From Nonomuraea sp. NEAU-A123 (lineage in GTDB: Bacteria > Actinomycetota > Actinomycetes > Streptosporangiales > Streptosporangiaceae): a stretch of 64,000 nt of DNA. Below the pieces are notes generated by a model. That model saw nothing but the letters and a program-made list of their open reading frames with translations, was not told where the DNA came from and did not search any database. Of the stretch, positions 61,419 through 64,000 are shown piece by piece. Every line of letters starts with the position of its first letter. Position 1 is the first letter of the stretch. Location: positions 1-64,000 of the forward strand of contig NZ_JAHFZZ010000012.1 in the NCBI RefSeq assembly GCF_018603905.1, written 5' to 3'. The position numbers and the translations under genes were made by a program.

Positions 61419-62692
61419 GAGGTCTCCCTGGTGTTGCGCCACAGGAGGGCGAACGAGATGAGATAGAGGCTGAGCGGCGTGACCAGGCCGTCATACACGA
61501 ACATGTAGAGCAGCACGAGGATCATGACGAGCACGCCCGCGAGCCCGATCGGGCTGCGGTCGGGCCAGTGGCGCCGGATCGCGCCCAGGAAGAACGCCAC
61601 GTAGAGCGCCGCCCCCACGAAGCCCTGGGTGATGATCAGCAGCCAGAGCTGCCCGTCGCTGCCCAGCGGCGGATGGCCGCAGCCGCCGCACCACTCGGTC
61701 TTGCCGGTGGTGATCGTGCGGTGGTTGCCCATGGCGTTGCGGGTGTTGCCGTAGCCGATGATCGGGGAGTGCGCGGCCGCCGCGATGGTCGCCGACACGG
61801 TGAAGGCCCTGATGTCGTTGGAGTGCGGGTTGTCCAGGCGCTGGCCGACCAGCGAGGCGAGCGGGCTGAGCGCGAACGCCAGTGTCGCCGCCACGGCCGT
61901 GGCGCACAGGGCCAGCCTGGTGCGTCCGCCGACCCGGACGATCAGGTAGAGCCCGGCCAGCCCGAGGCCGATCCAGAGGCCGCGGTTGAGTGAGTAGACG
62001 ATCGGGATGGCGGCCACGGCGGTCAAGGCGATGGCCGCCGCCTTGCGCCCGCCTCCGCCGTACACCCACCAGCCGACCACGAACCAGATCAGCAGCACCG
62101 ACACGTTGCTGCCCCACGCGTTGGCCCACTCGAACGGCGCCTCGGGGCGGGGTGAGGCGTAGCCCAGCACCTTCTGGGTCTGGGCGGCGGTGGGGTGGAT
62201 GAGGTTCTGGACGAAGGCGTTGTCGCTGATCCAGCCCGGCAGCACCCGCTCCACCGGCGAGGTGAACTCCAGCCGGGGGAAGAACACCCCGAGCAGCCCG
62301 CCCACCACGGTCGTGACGAACAGCACGCCGAGCATCCGTACGAGCCTGAGCTGCGGCAGCTCCCGCTCGGTCAGGTTGCCCAGATAGAGAACCATGATCA
62401 ACAGAGCCGCGTAGAGCGCGAACCGCATGAGATAGCCGATCACCCGCCCGGCGTTGAAGCCGCCGTACGTGTCGGGCGGCATGTCCGCCAGCATCAGCGC
62501 GCTCACCGTGTAACCGGCCAGGAGCAGCAGCCACAGACCGAACCCGCGCGGCACCAGGATCGGCCGGCGCCGCCACAGGATGACGGCCATGGGCGCCGCC
62601 AGGACGATCACCGACAGGCCACCGAAGCCGAGCGCCCACCACACGGGATAGCCGAGCAGGAGCGCGCCGATCGGCCACGCGGGGCCTCTCAT
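61415..62692 (-). CDS. O-antigen ligase/polymerase (Wzy/WaaL superfamily)
   Basis: The 425-residue protein has about 11 hydrophobic helices and a large external loop (about 260-340) with HSPIIGYGNTRNAMG and a Cys-Gly-rich patch WCGGCGHPPLGSDGQ, the place of the catalytic loop of this family. Wzy polymerases join repeat units outside the membrane; WaaL ligases attach glycans to an acceptor. With a Wzx and a chain-length protein in the same operon, a Wzy role is favoured. It overlaps both neighbouring genes by 4 bp. Confidence 0.85.
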   Translation of the reverse strand: MRGPAWPIGALLLGYPVWWALGFGGLSVIVLAAPMAVILWRRRPILVPRGFGLWLLLLAGYTVSALMLADMPPDTYGGFNAGRVIGYLMRFALYAALLIMVLYLGNLTERELPQLRLVRMLGVLFVTTVVGGLLGVFFPRLEFTSPVERVLPGWISDNAFVQNLIHPTAAQTQKVLGYASPRPEAPFEWANAWGSNVSVLLIWFVVGWWVYGGGGRKAAAIALTAVAAIPIVYSLNRGLWIGLGLAGLYLIVRVGGRTRLALCATAVAATLAFALSPLASLVGQRLDNPHSNDIRAFTVSATIAAAAHSPIIGYGNTRNAMGNHRTITTGKTEWCGGCGHPPLGSDGQLWLLIITQGFVGAALYVAFFLGAIRRHWPDRSPIGLAGVLVMILVLLYMFVYDGLVTPLSLYLISFALLWRNTRETS

Positions 62693-63990
62693 GGCGAGGT
62701 GCCCGGTGGCTGGGGGAACGCCGTCATGGGACCCGTCTCAGCGGACAGACCGGACTCCAGCTCGCCGCTGGCGACCAGCTTGCCGAGCGAGGCGCCGGCC
62801 CGCGGATCGGGCCCCGGAGCCCGATCCGTCGTCGTCACCACACCGATGATCGGTACGTTGTGCCTGCCCAGATGGCGTACGGCGGCGTCGGCCTGCACCG
62901 AGGTGGCCCGGCCGAGCCCGACCAGCAGCAAGGCCGCGTCGGCCCGGGCCAGGTCGCCCACGTCGGAGCCGGTCAGCAGCGACAGCGGCGCGGTGCGGGC
63001 CAGCGGCCCGAGCACCGGCGTCGCGCCGAGCTCGGCCGGGATCGCCCTGATCAGCAGCCGCTTGCCCGGGCAGGCGGCGACCACGGCGGCGGCCAGGTCA
63101 TGCGGCACGCCCCGGGCCAGCGGGTCCGACAGGTCGCCGAGGACGGGCAGCCCGGTCAGCCGCTCGACGTCGGCGGCGGTGCGCAGCCGGGTGTCGAGCC
63201 GGTCGCGGACGTAGGCGGTGGCCGTGCCGAGGAGCAGGCCGATCATGAGCCCGGTGCCGAGATAGAGCGGCAGGCTGGGCGAGCTCGGCACGGTCGGCGG
63301 CGTGGCCTGGCTGATGATCGAGCCGGGAGTGACGGCTACGGTCTTCAGCGCGTCGTACTTGAGCGTGAGGCTGTAGGCCTGCCGGTTGAGCACGCTCTGC
63401 CGGTGTGCGGCCATCGTGTGCTCGATGGTGCCCTTGCCCAGCCGGGCGAGCTCCTTGATCACGGTGTCGAGCGCGGTGTTGACCTGTCTGAGCTTGACCA
63501 GCATCGCCCGCTGCTGCGCGGTCATCGTCGCCTGCGCGCTCTCGGTGCGGTTGGCCAGGTAAGCCTGCGCGTACGCCCGCGACTGGGCCGCCGCGACGGC
63601 GGGGTCGGCGGCGGTGACGGAGATCCACAGCACGGCCGAGTTGGGCGGCACCGAGACCTCGACGGGCTCGGGCACGCTGGTCTTGAGCTCCTTCGCGGCC
63701 TTGGCCGCCACCACGGACGACTGCGCGATCTGCGCCTCGGTGTCGAGGTTGAGCGGCTCGCGCTGCCGGTTGGTCACCTGGTTGCTCTGGTCCTGGGCGC
63801 CCACGGGCGCGACCAGGACCTGGGTGGTGGCGGTGTAGGCGGGCGGCGTGACCCGCAGCAGCGCCAGCCCCGCCGTGCCGCCGGCCAGCAGAAGCCCCAG
63901 GAACGGCAGCCAGCGTCTGCGCAACAGTGAGAGATGCTCCGCCAGGTCGGTGCCGGGGCGGCGGCCCGGGTAGTCCGGCGACAGGCTCAT
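62689..63990 (-). CDS. Wzz/Cap5A-like chain-length protein with a degenerate kinase domain
   Basis: The 433-residue protein has the Wzz domain flanked by two membrane helices (about 30-48 and 245-265) with a periplasmic coiled-coil-like region between. The C-terminal half (about 275-410: PVLGDLSDPLA, RADAALLLVG, VPIIGVVTTTD) follows the order of bacterial tyrosine-kinase domains, but the Walker A motif and a C-terminal Tyr cluster are absent, so it is probably not a kinase. Such proteins set polymer length. The ATG at 63990 is 10 bp from the window edge, so the promoter and ribosome site are not visible. Confidence 0.85.
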   Translation of the reverse strand: MSLSPDYPGRRPGTDLAEHLSLLRRRWLPFLGLLLAGGTAGLALLRVTPPAYTATTQVLVAPVGAQDQSNQVTNRQREPLNLDTEAQIAQSSVVAAKAAKELKTSVPEPVEVSVPPNSAVLWISVTAADPAVAAAQSRAYAQAYLANRTESAQATMTAQQRAMLVKLRQVNTALDTVIKELARLGKGTIEHTMAAHRQSVLNRQAYSLTLKYDALKTVAVTPGSIISQATPPTVPSSPSLPLYLGTGLMIGLLLGTATAYVRDRLDTRLRTAADVERLTGLPVLGDLSDPLARGVPHDLAAAVVAACPGKRLLIRAIPAELGATPVLGPLARTAPLSLLTGSDVGDLARADAALLLVGLGRATSVQADAAVRHLGRHNVPIIGVVTTTDRAPGPDPRAGASLGKLVASGELESGLSAETGPMTAFPQPPGTSP

Positions 63991-64000
63991 TGGGGCGGAT

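Overview
This is a high-GC chromosomal segment from a spore-forming-type actinomycete. The conserved order rsmI, pmt, metG, tatD, rpf, rsmA, ispE and an ABC-F gene, followed by glmU, prs, rplY and pth, together with SARP/AfsR-like regulators, an XRE/DUF397 pair, a mutT1-ppk pair and a mycothiol-era style of leaderless start codons, points to Actinomycetota. I would guess the order Streptosporangiales, but that placement is inference. Genes are densely packed, many with 4-bp start/stop overlaps.

Layout. 0-6.2 kb is accessory: the right end of an ISL3-like insertion sequence sits inside a secreted sialidase gene, followed by a SARP regulator, a DUF397 protein, an XRE regulator, a secreted RTX-type calcium-binding protein, a divergent MerR/metallo-beta-lactamase pair and an unknown protein. 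6.3-21.4 kb is an envelope and translation core: two O-mannosyltransferase paralogues flanking rsmI, two further polyprenyl-phosphate-type glycosyltransferase genes, metG, a flavin monooxygenase, a large AfsR-like regulator, tatD and an Rpf-like protein that lacks the catalytic glutamate. 21.5-28.1 kb is an insertion in the usual rpf-rsmA neighbourhood: a full-length dnaE and, on the other strand, a Ser/Thr kinase-FG-GAP protein operon. 28.2-35.5 kb carries rsmA, an NlpC/P60 hydrolase, an arginase-fold protein, ispE and an ABC-F ATPase. Almost every gap here, and two of the proteins, contain short tandem repeats.

35.5-44.8 kb holds a divergent MarR/methyltransferase pair with clear operators, a glyoxalase-fold protein, a CYTH-CHAD protein, a P450, then on the minus strand mutT1, ppk, a TetR regulator with a long charged helix, and a fatty-acid desaturase. 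45-49 kb is tRNA-Gln, glmU, a possible 23-residue ORF, prs, rplY and pth.

49.1-64 kb is the most distinctive region: a polysaccharide locus with sulfate activation. The plus strand has a polyprenyl-phosphate sugar-1-phosphate transferase, cysQ, cysD and cysN in one tight operon ended by a terminator, then a sulfotransferase, a GT2, a WecG/TagA-type transferase and a membrane protein. The minus strand has a chain-length protein, an O-antigen ligase/polymerase, an APH-fold kinase, a second sulfotransferase, a Wzx-type flippase and a third sulfotransferase, overlapping end to end. Together these read as Wzx/Wzy-type assembly of a sulfated glycan, with ATP sulfurylase supplying APS and CysQ clearing the PAP left by the sulfotransferases. 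No APS kinase gene is in the window, and the locus probably continues past the right edge.
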